Assembly (NCBI GenBank): GCA_027605045.1
Contig: JAQFWX010000028.1
Location: forward strand, 1 to 64,000
Direction of reading: 5' to 3'
Length of the DNA: 64,000 nucleotides
Origin: Phallus indusiatus
Taxonomy: Eukaryota > Basidiomycota > Agaricomycetes > Phallales > Phallaceae
The notes under the pieces are model-generated. The model searched no databases, was not told where the DNA came from, and saw nothing but the letters and a program-made list of their open reading frames with translations. This document shows positions 1 through 11,222 of this stretch, piece after piece. The position numbers and the translations under genes are program-made. The first letter of the stretch is position 1, and every line of letters starts with the position of its first letter.

Positions 1-245
1 CTAAACCCTAAACCCTAAACCCTAAACCCTAAACCCTAAACCCTAAACCCTAAACCCTAAACCCTAAACCCTAAACCCTAAACCCTAAACCCTAAACCCT
101 AAACCCTAAACCCTAAACCCTAAACCCTAAACCCTAAACCCTAAACCCTAAACCCTAAACCCTAAACCCTAAACCCTAAACCCTAAACCCTAAACCCTAA
201 ACCCTAAACCCTAAACCCTAAACCCTAAACCCTAAACCCTAAACC
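1..245. repeat. Telomeric repeat array, (CCCTAAA)n
   Basis: About 35 perfect copies of the 7-bp unit CCCTAAA (TTTAGGG on the other strand) run from base 1 to about 245 with no variant units. They stop abruptly at CCGACGG. The C-rich strand reads 5' to 3' into the window, as expected at a left chromosome end. The 7-mer is the plant-type unit, while many fungi use TTAGGG. The junction lies inside a coding exon of the neighbouring gene. Confidence 0.98.
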
Positions 246-1327
246 GACGGTTTCTATAACAAAGAGATGTTAACAATTTGACAAGAATGATTAATTAAGA
301 AGACGACAAACCTTTGCCCCTGAACCATACGATATTCCAAGGGTTATAGTCTTGAAATTGCCTCTATTAGAGACCGCCGTCTTCTTCTTTTTCTTCTTGT
401 TAGCAGCTGAGGTGTCGTTGGAGAGGTTGGAGGAGATGTCGGTGGGGGGAGGAGGGGGAGCCCGACTCCGACGATGCTTGCCCAGTCTCAGCATTGCTCG
501 CAAGAGTCCATCTTTGAAGTCCTTCGGGGTTCGTGATCCCGAAGGTGTTCCTCGTATTGCGAAAATCTGGCCTGTCTGGTCGACCAAGATCGTTGTGACA
601 GGTTTGCGTCTGTGTACAAAGGTAAGCATTCAGAGTCAATATTGGGGAACAAAAGACGAAAACTTACTTTGGGGAGCGAGGATTCTTTTCCACTCATAGT
701 CGTCCATCTGGTCTGCATTCTGACCAGCGTTGACCCCGATGAACCCCGCCTTGGACTTTTTGAGAGTGTGCGTTGAGATTTCCACCCGAACCTTTTCTGC
801 ACGTTGACGAAGGCGGGTCTGGAGCTTGACAACAGCTTTCAATTTTCGCTGAGTATCATAACCGCCCTCCCGCCTTGCTTTTTGATGTTGGTGGTGGCGA
901 GTTTTTCTCTTCTCCTTGCGTGTAAGTGGCTTTGGTGAGTCTGAGGAAGGTGGTGCAGGAAGGGGCTGATTGAAGGCGGCAGGGGGGTGGTGACGGTGTA
1001 GGAGATGGGTGGATGGGGGCGTGTTCGAGTCTGAATCTGACTCTCCGTCAGTAGTCATATATTCCGCCTGTAATTGAATTAGTACGAACAGTAATAGGAG
1101 AAGAAAGAGGAACTTACAGGCAAGTCGGAGAGGTCCGATGTGTCCTCGTCATCAACATAGTACTTTACACCCATCCCTTCCAGTTCACCGTCACCATCCT
1201 TATCCAACTCGGGTTCCTTAGCAGCGTCCGACGTCATTTCACTAAGTGAAAAGTTGACGAACTCGATTATATCAACGCGGTCGGGTGTCTTAAGGTGAGT
1301 GGGAACCTTGAGCCGAGTGGACGCCAT
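239..1327 (-). pseudogene. Telomere-truncated TET/JBP-like dioxygenase family gene (N-terminal part only)
   Basis: Reading from ATG at 1327, exon 1 (1327-1118) ends at GTAAG. Exon 2 (1067-668) encodes a basic stretch (RKEKRKTRHHQHQKARREGG) and a GFIG motif. Exon 3 carries ILVDQTGQIFAIRG and ends in RGNF...GISYGSGAK. I recall this order (basic region, GYxG, VDxxGxIxAxxxG, RGxFxAxxxGxSYGxGQ) from the N-terminal half of basidiomycete TET/JBP-like 2OG-Fe(II) dioxygenases. A 58-bp intron (311-254) leads into an exon of only KPSV before a stop supplied by TTTAGGG, so the whole catalytic domain is missing. The strongest exon 2/3 splice pair (donor 667, acceptor 610) is one base out of frame with the conserved reading; a downstream acceptor near 572 restores it. 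The copy is probably dead. Family assignment is from memory of the motifs and is moderate. Confidence 0.6.
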
Positions 1328-2853
1328 AACGGTGACAGCGTTAGCGTTGGTGGTGGTGAGATGGTGATGGTGAAGGTGACGTGGGGGAGCGTAGCTGAGA
1401 GGAAGGGAAGGAGGGAGGAGGGCGGCACAAAAATATGGATGACGCTGGTGAAAACAAGGGCGGCAGAAGGGGGACGACACTGGCAGTTGGTATAGAGGAG
1501 GTGATGAAGACGCTGGCGAGAAAAGCAACCGTTAACGAAAAAAAAAGGCCGCGAGAAGAGCTGACAGTGGGGGTGGTGGTGGGACAGGCTGACGACAGTG
1601 CTGACGGAGATGACGGCGGCAAGAGATTGACGTTGGAAGGGAAGGGTTCAACGGGGCGATAAAAAAGATGGTGAAGGTGGGGGACAAAACGAGTGACAGG
1701 CAGAATTAGAGTGAGCAAGCTGGCAGGCAGGCAAACGCTGGTTAGTAAAGCCAAAAAAAACGAAGAAAATAAGAGATACTCACATAAAGTAGTCAAAAAA
1801 AGATGGCGTTGGTGTGCTGGAGACAAATGGGCGACGCAAGCCCAATTGGTGTGGCGACAGCAAAAGTAGTGGGGGAAAAAAAGGGCCTGACGCAAGTGAA
1901 AAATGACGCAGCGGGTGTAGTGCAACGAAAACGGGAGTGACGCGACGCAACGTTGAAATGACGCGGCGGGTGTAGTGCAACGAAAACGGGGGTGACGCGA
2001 CGCGACGTTGATATGAGGACTTGCTGCCACCTGCAAACACTGGACCGGAGAGCAGTTGAAACGATCAACGCCCGTCCAATCCAGTTACCGTCTGCTTTGA
2101 GGCCTCTCTAACGAAGAGCGGAACACTCTCGGCTTCAGGCTGCACGAGCGGTGGATGACGCCGGGTGAGTGGTGGCTGGGTGAGGCTGGATGACGACGAC
2201 TAGTTGCTGGGCTCGAGAAACGACCTTGGGGGGCTCAGAAATGGCCCAAAATGGTGGATGGGCGAGGTGTGAGGCTGGTGGGATGGTTTGGGCGAGGCTG
2301 GGTGTGGAAGGGGTGGCTGGATGGGGCTGGATGACGACGGCAGAGTGGTGGATGGACGAAGAGAGCTGAATTCAAACTCAGCTGGGTCCACAGTGAACAA
2401 CAACTCAGAGCGTCACATTGTGACGAACACTTGAATACGCGAAAAAGCGACGTTTGTAGAGAAAAAATTCATTCTAGGCATCCTTTTTTATTTATTTTTT
2501 GACGAGAAATGGCTTTTCTAGAGCCAAAATACTGTTCGACGCGTAAAGTACTAATATACGCGTGACACGGAGATTAAAATTGATGGCCGATGGCTACCAA
2601 AAATAGTGTCATGGCATCATCAATCACGGGAGAACACCGGTGTACCAAAATGGGAAAGGTCCGGGAACCGGCGATCTCGGGAATACACTGTGCACAGAGG
2701 CAATTGTGTGTTTTTTTTGTTTTTGCTCTAGAGAGCTGAAAACGAAACGGAATCGAAAAAGGAAAAAGATGGGTACTTTATTTTTCGAAGCTCTACAACT
2801 AATGTTGGGCGCTTATTGGGCGCTTATTTAATTTAAGAGATGCTCACCGGATT
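1328..2853. other. Subtelomeric non-coding, G-rich low-complexity DNA
   Basis: This stretch is purine-rich on the plus strand, with many GGTGG, GGATG and GACGACGG runs. The long open frames on either strand are Ser/Pro/His-rich artefacts of this composition, without splice signals or recognisable domains. It includes the 55-bp duplication listed separately and a GGCTGGATGACGACGG-type repetition at about 2150-2350. I see no credible gene. Confidence 0.7.
1903..2012. repeat. Two tandem copies of a 55-bp unit
   Basis: The unit starting ATGACGC(A/G)GCGGGTGTAG begins at 1903 and again at 1958, with a few substitutions. A third start (ATGAGG) follows at 2013 and then diverges. Confidence 0.85.
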
Positions 2854-3140
2854 GAGTGTCATCCAAAGTCAACGCAATGAATCCATCGACTTCCGTCCAC
2901 TTTTGGAAAGCGGAAAAATTGCCAAAAATAGAAGAAATATTACTAGATTTAGATACCATACAAAAATTACTATATTAAGAGACAGTGTCCGCTCTGGGAC
3001 GAGATTTATTCGAGTTGATACTCTGAAAACAGAGTGCTCGGCTAAGAGGCCACTACCAATTACGGAGCACTTCCTAATTGGGTATTTAATGTTGGACGGA
3101 GGTTTCCGTCGGCTAAATTAACTATTACGCAAACAGGAAA

Positions 3141-3275
3141 GACAAAAACAGAAGGTGACAAAAATAGAAGTTGACGAAAACAGAAAGCAACTAAAAATGG
3201 AAAGCAACCAAAAATAGAAAGCAACTAAAAATGGAAGGTTACAAAAACAGAAAGCAACCGAAAATGGAAAGTGAC
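3141..3275. repeat. Minisatellite, about eight 16-17 bp units
   Basis: Units alternate between GACAAAAACAGAAGGT-like and AACTAAAAATGGAAAGC-like versions, head to tail, with substitutions and 1-bp length changes. There are no unique spacers, so this is a simple tandem array rather than a CRISPR. Confidence 0.8.
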
Positions 3276-4116
3276 GAAATAGGTGAGAGGGAGTGTCATC
3301 CAAACTCGCAGTGATACATCCATCACTTCCCGAGGTATTTTCGAGGCGGAAAAATTATTAAAATTAGCTACATAACTACTACATTTAGATACACCAAAAA
3401 TATTACTCTATTTAGTTACTGGATCGATAAGGAAAGGGTATTTACTCGCTGTGTAGCACAGTGAGGAGGGCATGAATTCAAAGTCCGACTAAACTCACGC
3501 GCGTCGTGCAAAGTGTGACATGTCACAGTCACAGTGAACCGTTCCAGGCGAACTAGCCAGGCGAGCCAATCAGAAACACTTACACGGGCGTCTAAATATA
3601 CCAAAAATGGAAACCATCAGGTAATGAGTAGGTTGATTATGGCAAGAATAATAGTAGTTCTACACAGCTCAATTCTCCTTCTAACTCCTTCAAAAAAAAA
3701 ATGTACTTGATCATTTAATATTCCTCACAAACTTCACATTTTACAAGTCCTGAATAAGAACATCAAATTAAAATATCTCAAGAAACTGCCACTCAAAGTT
3801 AAGACAAGAGTCACAAGCATATAAATAACTTGCCAATCAACCTTGAATTTATTTTGCGAGATTGAATGCAAAATTGAAAACACACAAGGAAAACACAATA
3901 CTGCAGAAAAATAAAGAGTGAAATCAATTTACAAATCTCGCAAAATAAAAACACACAGTCAGATAAATTTATTTCACACAAAAAACAATTAATTTTTTTT
4001 GAGTCTGCTACAGCTAAATACATTGTCATTTATACTACGAGAGTGAACTAGCTAAGAAAATCAGTCTTGCGGGACTTATAGATAACAGTGGTGGTGGTGA
4101 CAGAAGTGAGACAAAA

Positions 4117-4173
4117 GGGAGATGGGGTGAGGGAAATGAGGCGAGGGAAAATGGGGCAAGGGAAGTGGGGTGG
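4117..4173 (+). other. G-run tract with G-quadruplex potential
   Basis: Seven or more runs of three to four G occur within 57 bases, separated by 2-12 nt A-rich loops (GGGAGATGGGGTGAGGG and onward to GTGGGG). The tract lies in gene-free subtelomere and has no coding explanation. Confidence 0.5.
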
Positions 4174-5850
4174 ATCCAACACAAGTTCTAAAAACATCAG
4201 CGGAATAAATAAAATAACCAGCATGCTTACCAGGTCAGCCTGAGACCTTCACAACACTCCGCTGACATTCCGGCAACATCCTCCAGTCACCGGTCTCAAG
4301 CCGTCTCCCCTCCAAAAATAACTCCGGAATCCAACGAGGTGGTGTGTTGCAAGAAAGCCAGCAGCAGAGTACTATGGAGGAGATATGTCGCAGGTGCCTT
4401 CAGATAGAGCTCCCTAGCATCTCCTCCAAGTTACTCCCCTACCAACAACTTGCACCGGTCACCAGCAACCAGTTTCCGAAGCCTCACCTAGTCCAACCTA
4501 GCCCCAGCCCCGGTCCTAGTCCATCCAGTCCAACCCAAGCCCAATTCCATCCCAACCTCGCCAGAAATAGACTAAAATCCCTGTAGATAGAGTTAGAATA
4601 GTGGATGGAATAAAAAAGATATAAAAAGAACCTGGATTGGCTTCAAAGAAGCCCTGGATAGGTGGATGGAGTGATGGGGAAGCAGGACAAGTGCGAAGCT
4701 TTTTTTTGATTATGTAATCAGTCTCATCCAAACTCCAGCAGAGCCATCCATCACCTTCCTGACTCTTTTTTTATAATTTTATTTGACTAAAAATACTCTG
4801 TAAATATCTGGAAAACATTCCAATAATAATAATTCATACTTTATTTGCTAGTTTTCGAGGATCCATCCCTCTCACACCCAGTCCAGATTCCCGGGTCTGC
4901 TTATATAACAGTTTACCTCGTCTCAAAATCAAGAACAGTAAAAGTTTGCGTAAAACAGATCTACAGAGCTCAATTCTGCTCCAAATTGTATCAAAAAAAA
5001 CGTACTAAATCAAATTTTAATATCTACAAACGGTACTAAATGTTCATGAGCGCTTAATCAGGTAGAAGACGCGGTATAGCATAAATTCATACAGTGTCAT
5101 CCAAACTGCACTTGATCCATCCATCAAAATTACCCTTAATTTCCTCGGGGAAAAATTATTAAAAATAACTAATAAATATAACAAATAACACTACAAATTT
5201 TTATACTATATTTGTACAAGAGTTCTCACAGTACAAAGTACTGTCTCCTCGAAATCAGTCTCTCCTCAAATAACCGAGAGTGTACTGTGGGAGAGTATCC
5301 AAGAATGGAAAAAGTACTCTGAACTGTGGGAGAGTACTTGTCCGAGAATGGAAAAAGTACTTTGAACTGTGGGAAAAGTACTCGCTAGTATTCCAGTACA
5401 CCCAAGTGAACTGTTCTCAAAAAGGAAGTGTCCTCGCTTAACAGAGTGTCATCCAAACTCATCCTCGTCCATCCATCAAATAATAGGGGTTTTTCTCAGG
5501 GGAAAAATTATCAAAAATAGTTAATCTATATCCTAATTAAGACTACAAATTTTTGTACCATATTTATACAGTAGTTCTCACAGTACAGAGCATATATGCA
5601 CCAGAGTGAGTCTCCCAAGTTAACCGAGGTTGAACTGTGGGAGAATACCAAAAGAGGAAGTGTCCTCGCCTAGCAGAGTGTCATCCAAAGTCCACCTCGT
5701 CCATCCATCACTTGCACACTTATTTTGGTGGGGGTAAAGTGACCAAAAATAGTTAATATATTCCCTAATGTAGAATACACTTTAAAATAATAAATTTATA
5801 TACAAGTTCTCGGAGTACAGAGTGTATATACACCAGAGAGGCCTCAGACT

Positions 5851-6234
5851 AGGCAGCCCACAAGGGCCCACCTCGCTAACCGAAGTACTTTCCCAGGATT
5901 CAACTTTATAGGGTATAAGAGGATTATAATCATAGTAGAACGTGAATAGGCTATTACCGGTCAATGATCTCCCGAGCTCTGCAAGTGGTCTGGTCAAACC
6001 ACAAGATGGAGTATGGCGAGCACATGAGACGCATGCCCAAGTTATTCCTGAGACATTGGCTGACCGAGGTCACGGAGACTGGGCAGGGTTTACTACAAAC
6101 TCCATGTATGTTACTTACTAGTAATTCGTCGAGTGTAATCGCTGGTGCTTCTGTCAGTGGTTTATCAATTTCAACAACAGTGATCCACCGGACACCTTGA
6201 TACCAGGCATCCCATATCCTGACTACTTCGTAGG
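5851..6234. other. No gene seen
   Basis: This is unique-looking DNA between the satellite array and the solo LTR. Open frames here are short, lack splice signals and match no family I know. Confidence 0.5.
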
Positions 6235-6630
6235 TGTCAGGGTACGTCCCAGGTTAACGGTCATTCTAGTATATTAGCGTAGTATAGTATAACCTACTTA
6301 GATGCCTACGCGCTCTACGTCGGTCATACGGTACCCGGTATACCAGTCCGTGCTTACCCCTCGCGTATTCTTCCGAACTCTCCCCGTTTCTCCGTTCGCT
6401 CCATTCTGCCCCATCTCCCTCTTTCTCTACGTCTTCCGTATGTCCTCGACTGCCGACTCTTCCTATTGGCAGATAATGCACCTGATAGCTATTGGTTAGA
6501 GATAGCGTAATCATGTATATATACTTCCGTGCGCGCAAGAGTAGTTCCTTGCGCTATTATAGACTGGGTTACTGGGTTATAGTAGCAGTCCGATCCTTAA
6601 GTCTCATCGCTGAACGATCGTGCCCTAACA
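6235..6630. mobile_element. Solo LTR of an LTR retrotransposon with GTAGG target-site duplication
   Basis: The 396-bp element starts TGTCAGGG and ends CCCTAACA, an imperfect terminal inverted repeat with canonical TG...CA ends. It is flanked by the direct 5-bp repeat GTAGG (6230-6234 and 6631-6635). A TATA-like ATGTATATATAC sits near 6502. No gag-pol sequence and no second LTR are in the window, so it is best explained as a solo LTR left by LTR-LTR recombination. The superfamily cannot be told from the LTR alone. Confidence 0.85.
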
Positions 6631-6635
6631 GTAGG

Positions 6636-7927
6636 CAACTGCGACTCCTCGGCAGCGTATGGAAGCTTTGCGATTAACCAGGATATTGAGCCACAAAACC
6701 GTTGTGACGTTGGTACCAAATCCACGGGACTATCGGACTGTCTTCAGGTGGTATAGTGGTAAATAGGCGGGCGGAGACTGTCAATTCTTTTTGGAAGACC
6801 TTCGGTTTTGCCACTTGTGACGCTTTGCAAAGCCGGGGATTGGAGAACCGTATTGTTGCTGCAAAGACAACGACAACTCTCCCCATTCATTGCTAGGTAG
6901 GTCAACTTCAGTGAATGACATGGTATTTCTCGTCGTGTTGACATAGTTTGTCGGTGCATGCTGCGAGCTGCAGTATGGGTTAGGTAGTGAGGACGGCTCA
7001 TTAGAGATTCAAGATTTGAACATGGTCTGCTTGTTCAACCGCGTGGCGCAGATCCCCCAGCGTATGAAAAGAGCCTAAAATGAAATGTAGTTAGAATAGG
7101 AGGTGGGAGTTCTCATTGACTGGGTGTACTTCAGTGTTGTCTGCGTGTCCATGTACTTTTGATATATTATTTATTTGATATATGCTTGCACCAGTGAAAG
7201 CTTCATATTGCTGGTGGTGTAAGAAGTTTTGCGTAAACATAAGAAGCAAGCACCAGAAAGGTAAAAAACGAAACATACCACTTCGATAGCTGTCATAATT
7301 ATCTCAGGATAATATGCTTAAGAGAGGATAGCCTAAAGCAAAAAGACGTACCATCAAGATATTTTTAAGCTTTTATCCTGACTCCTATTGACCCAAACGA
7401 TACATTTCTCACCAATGAACTCGAGCAAAGAAAAGGAAACGAAAGAGACCCGCCAAGGATATCAAGACATCATGAACAAGTCACGACTGGCTCAATTTCG
7501 AGTCCCATTCTCAACGCGAGCCCATAGATTTGACATGCGTCGAAGCTGGATGGTGGTGGATGGGAGGGAGTGTTTGCTGAGTTTGAACTGAAAGTGGTTG
7601 GTGCTCGGTTTGGTGAACAACACGACGACACATGCTGTAGATAAGGTACAATTGGTTACTCATGCTGCCGAGACTTTGAAAAAGAGTTCTTGTAGCTACG
7701 CGTTCCTCAAATTTTCTAGATTTCTTATTAACGTCGAGCTCAAAAGCCTCACGCGACATAGAATCTATCGGAACTTTCGAAAGGTTTTTAAATACCATCA
7801 TTCAAAAGTGCGAGTGTGCTACACTGTCGCACTGGCGCAGTTGCAGAATATAATTGTTAAGGTTCATAAAACATACACTTTTTGGAATAAAGAAAAATAT
7901 CACGGCATCGAACCAGGTGATTTACCT
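6636..7927. other. No gene seen
   Basis: I find no chain of exons or recognisable family on either strand between the solo LTR and the end of the alpha-galactosidase gene. The only open frames are short and lack plausible neighbouring exons. Confidence 0.45.
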
Positions 7928-10453
7928 CTACCCAGCATGTGTTCCATTCTCAGCAGAGCAATTTTCATTATCCCAAAACGCGCAAGGTGGGAAAATGTTC
8001 TCAGGCTCGTCGCCGGCATCTTTCAATAATAAAGCAGCAACGCCATGTGCTGGGAGAGTAAACGTCATGTTCCTTATTGCCGTTCCGTTATCTGTGTGCG
8101 CCCAGAGATCCTAGGAATCATGGTATCACTATTATACCCGAAGAAAGCAAATCGCGATGCATATTGACATACCCTTACAGCATATTGACGGCCGGCTCGG
8201 ATCCAAGGGGATTCTGTGAGATTGAAAAACATTTGTTCCGGTTGGTTTTGAGTGTTTAACTGCAAGAATCTAACGGGTCATTTGAACTATAAACAGCGAG
8301 CCAACTCACCACCATGAACACTGCAATAATGAAGTATCAATAACTCTGAATTACAGGCTGAAACAGTTCCCACCTGTCCCATTTTGACTCTGTCCGCTCC
8401 AATATTGCGCGGGTGAGGAGGGGTTGCTGACCCAGTCAGGCTTATCATATGAATGAGCCCAGAACCGGTTTCAAAAAACGGAATGAAACGAACGTGAATT
8501 CCCCATCTGAATGGTGTAACAGCTGTGCCAAATTCTGGATCCTGATTAATTGCGATTATCTCTTCGTTTTTCAAAATATCCAAAACATCAGACGTAATAG
8601 CGGACAAATTCGTGCCAATGAGGAGAGGACTTTTGGATAGTGCCCACGCAGTAAAATGGGATCTACAAATGAAAATTAACGATTGTTACCAGTATTATTA
8701 ACCTATCATTTTTACTTGGCCTCTTCGAATGTCAACCCTCCGTTTCCTCTGTGAGAAAGTAAAGCCAATTCAAAACCAAAGATGACGTTGGCGAGAACTT
8801 ACAGCTGCAGCTGTAGGAGTAGCAAAAAAAAAACAAGGTTTAATATAATCAGTTGTATAGAAAGGTTTTTCTTATCTCACCATATCCATATCGTTATGCC
8901 CATAGAAATCAGTTGTGCTGGCAATGAAAGACTGCGTATCAATTATTGCAGCCAAAGAATCCCAATTCGCAGCTAATATGATACCGTGATTCAACAGCTA
9001 AAGATTAAAAACAAACTTGCAAACACACCAATATCTTCAGTTACCTAGTACAATCATCAATACGATATCAACTCAGTTGGCCTGGCTTCTTACCCTCCAG
9101 CTTTGCGCCATAGATTTGCCCCAAAGCCAAACTTGAGTCTACGAGTTTGAAAGTAAGTCGCAGAATATCAGTCAACCAAACCATATTGAATAAACGTACC
9201 AAACCCCATTCACACAGCGAAAAAAACATTGGCGCTTCTCCCTTCTCTTCTGCGACAGTTGCAATTGCGTCTGCCATACGCTGGTATTCTAGGTGTCGAG
9301 TTTAGGGATGACGACGGCGTAAACAATATATGAGAACATACTGCCCACAATACCCTGGCGAATAATATCATCGAAAGGAGCTAGTGAGAATTGGTTAGAG
9401 GAATCGAGATGAAACAGCTGTAGACGAAAAGTCTCACTTGCACAGTTGTCATACCTAACTCAACGTTTCAGAGTCGGATGAACTCGTGGAGTTAGCATGA
9501 ATACGTACTTCAAAAAATCAAATCCCCAGTCCGTGAACTGTTTGACGTCACTAGATTGGAGCGTAATGAGTCGTCTTCAAAATCGAGGATGACAATTATT
9601 GTTCCATTACCTTTGTTCATGTTCGTAGGAACCGGGATATCCCGCGCCTGAAAAATAAAACATTAGACTGAATAAACATTGCTTGACTCAACAAGCAGAA
9701 GTTGCGCTTACAGGTGAACCATCCCGAGTCAGAATACTTTGATAATAAGATCGGTCATGACCAATGATAAGCAAACCGTTGATATAGCACTCACGAGACC
9801 CGCCTTGCTGCGTATGGCGATGAAGAATGTATAAAGTAAAAAAAACGCAATCACGACTTACAATCCCAGCTGATGGAGTGTGTCGGTAAAGTTATTAAAC
9901 CCAGTTGGAAATTTCTGAGGATCTTGATCAAGGATCAATAGTTTGTTAAAATGAACTAGTATCAAATTTCCATACCAGGAGCGAGCAAACCTTCAGATGT
10001 CCTACTTTTTTCTGGCCAACAGTCGTCCAAGTTGAACTGTTTATAGCCGACATTCTGGAAAAAATTTGGCGTTGGAGAACCCTTGCGCAACGAGATAGCT
10101 CACCAATAGGCCGAGAGATTTCATCAGGCTAGCTTGTTCAAGAAGAAGATTCTCATTGATATTGCACTACGTCGATCGAAAATGAGTAATGCGTAGATAC
10201 GTTTTGAAAAACGGACGCGCACTTGAAAAGCATTCCACGCTTAACGAAATAATTTTGAGTTCAAAGTTACGGTATTAAGCTGAAGCAATACCGTTGTATC
10301 CCATAACTGAAGAAGCAACACATCAGAGATAATTATTTTTGCAGCTAAGAAACGCAACAACGAACTAGGTGTCTTCCCGACGCCATTGTTCAATGCAAAG
10401 ATACAAGGAACAAGGGTCAGAACACTGAGCAAATTATGTCGGTGAGACAGCAT
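7928..10453 (-). CDS. Secreted GH27 alpha-galactosidase (about 14 introns)
   Basis: It should release terminal alpha-1,6-galactose from galactosides and galactomannans outside the cell. The ATG at 10453 opens a signal peptide (LLSVLTLVPCIFA). Motifs follow in family order: MGYNAWNAFQ, YKQFNLDDCWP, YSDSGWFTCAGYPGS, FDFLKYDNC (nucleophile Asp in KYD), FFSLCEWG, VWLWG...SWR, FYGHNDMDM (acid/base Asp region), LGNGGLTFEEA, PLLIGTNL, IAINQDP. A C-terminal beta-domain ends at a TAG at 7928-7930. The sum is roughly 440 residues, normal for fungal GH27. Introns are mostly 45-70 bp with good GT-AG ends. Between DMDM and GNGG an 8-nt exon (8803-8810) is needed to restore the canonical MLxLGNGG. No key residue is missing, so the gene looks functional. 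Confidence 0.95.
8803..8810 (-). other. 8-nt micro-exon of the alpha-galactosidase gene
   Basis: On the minus strand CTACAG|CTGCAGCT|GTAAGT gives a complete acceptor and donor around 8 nt. Joining it between the exon ending DMDM (phase 0) and the exon starting AGGAAACGG yields M-LQL-GNGGLTF, matching the GH27 MLEVGNGGLTF motif in frame. Skipping the exon shifts the frame. Confidence 0.8.
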
Positions 10454-11222
10454 CGTACCAAACCACTTTAATTGTAAATTGTTCACGTCTGTCGCCTTTA
10501 TATAAGGAAGTATTGGCACAGGCGACTAGAACTTGAGATGAGTTGTTCTTTTCCTGTGCCGGTCTTGGTGGAGCTCTCGTCTCGTGACTATGTTGGTAGT
10601 TTCGGTAGGTCGCTGCCAGCACCGCACATGCATGCGCTGAAGTTGATGATAATATGAACCCACCTACTACATCAGTGGCGACGGACCATGAGGAAATCCG
10701 AGATTACACCGCAACGAAGTCTTTTCAATAGTGAATTCAGCAAATATGTACTCGTGATAGCTTAGGGAGAAGAGCGGCCCATCCATATTACCCGCTATAC
10801 TCGATGATTCTGAACTCCTTAATATGCTTGAAGGCCACGTGAAAAGTTGCATGAACATCTTGACTGTTCCGGCGGCCCGTCTTCACTTGCAATGAACGAT
10901 TATCTTTTTTTAATAGTGAAAAACCGAGATTGTATTGTAGAAACAATGGCTTCTCTTAATCTAATGAATGAATAAAGCCGAAAAGAAGAGTGACTGAATA
11001 AATAAATAAAAATCCCGGATTCTTGAATAGGATCAAGCGTCATCCAGTCAACAAAGGAGCGTGTGGGCGAAGAGTAACAATACTGATAGATAAATGGCCA
11101 TTGGACAACGATGGAAAGCGAAAACCCCGAACTAGACGTGTTTATCATGTCAGCAAAAAAGAGCAAAAAAAGTCGTTTTTTTATCAACTCTTACATACCC
11201 CAGAATCCAAGTAAAAAAAGAA
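10454..11222. other. Upstream region of the alpha-galactosidase gene, no gene seen
   Basis: This region must hold the GH27 promoter. One minus-strand frame near 10667-10858 reads somewhat protein-like, but I cannot connect it to other exons or a family. I see no convincing TATA box or operator. Confidence 0.4.

Larger units (their letters stand above)
2854..5850. repeat. Dispersed subtelomeric repeat with core GTGTCATCCAAA, tandem at the distal end
   Basis: A degenerate element recurs at about 2854, 3291, 4721, 5094, 5446 and 5678. Its core is GAGTGTCATCCAAACTC followed by a CCATCCATCA box and then GGGGAAAAATTATCAAAAATAG. The last three copies form a direct array together with a second box (AGTTCTCACAGTACAGAG at 5221, 5573 and 5805). 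Both boxes give the same unit lengths, 352 and then 232 bp. The longer unit is explained by three internal copies of ACTGTGGGAGAGTA (5284, 5323, 5365). Sequence between copies is AT-rich and I see no gene in it. It looks like a subtelomeric satellite rather than a transposon, because I found no terminal repeats. Confidence 0.8.

Noticed and set aside
1341..2036. Long minus-strand frame of 231 codons
   Set aside because: Composition is Ser, Pro, Leu and His from a G-rich low-complexity stretch and overlaps the tandem 55-bp repeat; no domain or splice context.
3141..3275. CRISPR-like spacing of short repeats
   Set aside because: Units are contiguous without unique spacers, in a eukaryotic subtelomere.
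7598..8029. Plus-strand 143-codon frame
   Set aside because: It lies antisense across the last exon of the alpha-galactosidase, which has a complete motif chain on the other strand.
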